The notes under the pieces: generated by a model
Databases searched by the model: none
Told to the model about the DNA's origin: nothing
Seen by the model: the letters and a program-made list of their open reading frames with translations, nothing else
From: Chrysomallon squamiferum
Lineage: Eukaryota > Mollusca > Gastropoda > Neomphalida > Peltospiridae
Length of the DNA: 64,000 nt
Assembly: GCA_012295275.1 (NCBI GenBank)
Contig: CM022677.1
Coordinates: forward strand, 23,216,253-23,280,252
Direction of reading: 5' to 3'
In this document: positions 62,827 to 64,000 of the stretch, in pieces
How the letters are laid out: the number at the start of each line of letters is the position of its first letter
Position numbering within the stretch: position 1 is the first letter of the stretch
Translations under genes and position numbers: made by a program

Positions 62827-62831
62827 GCACA

Positions 62832-62875
<44 letters not shown>

Positions 62876-62880
62876 CACGC
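62827..62880. repeat. (ACGC)n(AC)n microsatellite
   Basis: About nine GCAC/ACGC units pass into CA repeats. It is the only CpG-containing simple repeat array of note in the window. Confidence 0.85.
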
Positions 62881-63437
62881 ATGCAAGTATGCAAAGGATC
62901 TTAGTGACAACAGAAACCAGATGACACCACACTTGGATTAATCTTGTTTAGCAGCAAAGTATATTTTATAATTATCATTTTTTTTTAAATCATTATTATT
63001 ATTATTATTATTAATATTATTATTATTATTTATTTATTTATTTGTTTTATTATTATTATTGTATAAAACCAGTCACTTGTACCTAATAATATTACACTCC
63101 CAAAACAGAAAGTTCTTGGCGTAAACATTTAAACACATTTTTTTTGTACCCTCGTCAGATCTTATCCTCACTATATAATCATCCCTTTCCCCCTTCCCAG
63201 TTCACGCCTAGAGCCCCCCGTCTGCTACGCTCGAGATAATAAATTTCACGGAAGGCCGCGCTGACCTGACCTGGCTAAATCTTGTTAATCATGGATTGCA
63301 ATCATAACCCAGTCAACTCTGCCGTGACCCGTTTTCGTGTAGCTTCCAGTTCCGACTCGCAGCGTAGACGCACGCAAAAACTGACCTCTGGTCCTCACAG
63401 CGGTGGAGATTTTTTTTTTTTTTTTTTTTTTTTTGCA

Positions 63438-63529
63438 GTGACCAGAACCCAACTAAAACATGGAGGAAGAGAGGAATAAATGGACAGAGGAGAAAACGAA
63501 GAAGCAGAAAGAGCGAAGAACAAAAAAGG
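63438..63529 (+). CDS. Possible first coding exon of an unidentified gene (runs off window)
   Basis: A 22-base T run followed by GCAG (63437) gives a strong acceptor. The ATG at 63460 opens MEEERNKWTEEKTKKQKERR then TKK and ends at the donor AAG|GTAGGT, phase 0. The upstream 63180-63410 is richer in GC and CpG than its surroundings and could be a promoter with a non-coding exon. The peptide is highly charged, a likely coiled coil or basic segment. I do not recognise the family. Chance occurrence cannot be excluded. Confidence 0.35.
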
Positions 63530-64000
63530 TAGGTTAAACGATGTTTGCGTACGTGCGTCGTACTAGTTAAACCATTATTGGTTATTGTAATATTTTATTT
63601 TTTTGTTGTTGTTTTTTTTTTGTTATTGTTACTGTATTTTTTTTACGTCAGCCTTCTACCTGACCTAAGATTAAAAACAACCTGAAAAGACTGTTAAAAT
63701 TATTTACCAAGATATTACTATCTGTTTAAAAAAGATTGTGATATAAATCATTAGGTCATGCTATTTGGAACATTACATCTATGCTTAAGGCAGGCGGTGT
63801 AACCTGGTAACATACATTTTCTAGAAATCAGGGTTACTGGATGTTCTAGGTCATATTCCCTTTCTGCTGATAAAAAACTGAACGTTTGTTTGGCTTGTTT
63901 ACATTTCTAAATTTTTCGTTTTTTAAATCATGCGTATTGTATGATTCATCTAATTTTCTTACCCTCTTTTATGGTTTTACATTAAATTGTTTTAAAAAAT
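63530..64000. other. Window end, no gene seen
   Basis: Unique AT-rich sequence with T-runs. If the preceding exon is real, this is its first intron. Confidence 0.5.

Overview
This is a eukaryotic nuclear window: very AT-rich, packed with microsatellites ((CT)n/(GA)n, (CA)n/(GT)n, (AAT)n, (AT)n, poly-A/T), with multi-exon protein genes whose exons are joined by GT-AG introns. The gene families are animal ones. The long CT/GA and AAT arrays and the large introns resemble a mollusc or other lophotrochozoan, but that placement is inference and no species is claimed.

Four genes can be reconstructed exon by exon, with splice phases that agree. (1) RAMAC (RNMT-activating mini-protein), plus strand, coding 5365-6150, two coding exons, 132 aa. 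(2) Cysteine dioxygenase CDO1, plus strand, 11792-19272, four exons, 226 aa, all iron and crosslink residues present. (3) A RUN- and SH3-domain protein of the RUSC1/RUSC2 family, minus strand, 47889 down to 29060, eight exons plus one candidate microexon, about 2,115 aa. Its largest exon carries three apparent one-base deletions. (4) Cyclin H (CCNH), plus strand, coding 50667-56673, ten coding exons, 334 aa. CDO1 and RUSC converge across a gene-poor AT-rich interval (19273-29059). RUSC and CCNH diverge from a shared upstream region (about 48600-50000). A short exon with a good acceptor and donor at 63438-63529 may be the first coding exon of a further plus-strand gene that leaves the window.

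RAMAC (cap methylation) and cyclin H (CDK7/TFIIH, phosphorylation of the Pol II tail that helps recruit capping enzymes) act in neighbouring steps of transcription. CDO1 is sulfur-amino-acid metabolism and RUSC is vesicle traffic or signalling. There is no sign that the four work as one unit.

The most unusual structure is in CCNH. Two separate tandem arrays sit exactly on exon-intron borders: a perfect 69-bp duplication that copies the splice acceptor of exon 4 (each upstream acceptor would add 23 residues in frame), and a roughly 61-bp minisatellite of about 11 clear units that copies the end of exon 9 with its splice donor. Other items are a 46-bp minisatellite of about 21 units in RUSC intron 1, a possible 33-nt in-frame RUSC microexon, three Trp-x-Asp-Leu/Phe repeats in RUSC, two hAT-like MITEs with terminal inverted repeats and 8-bp target duplications, and several dispersed repeat pairs.
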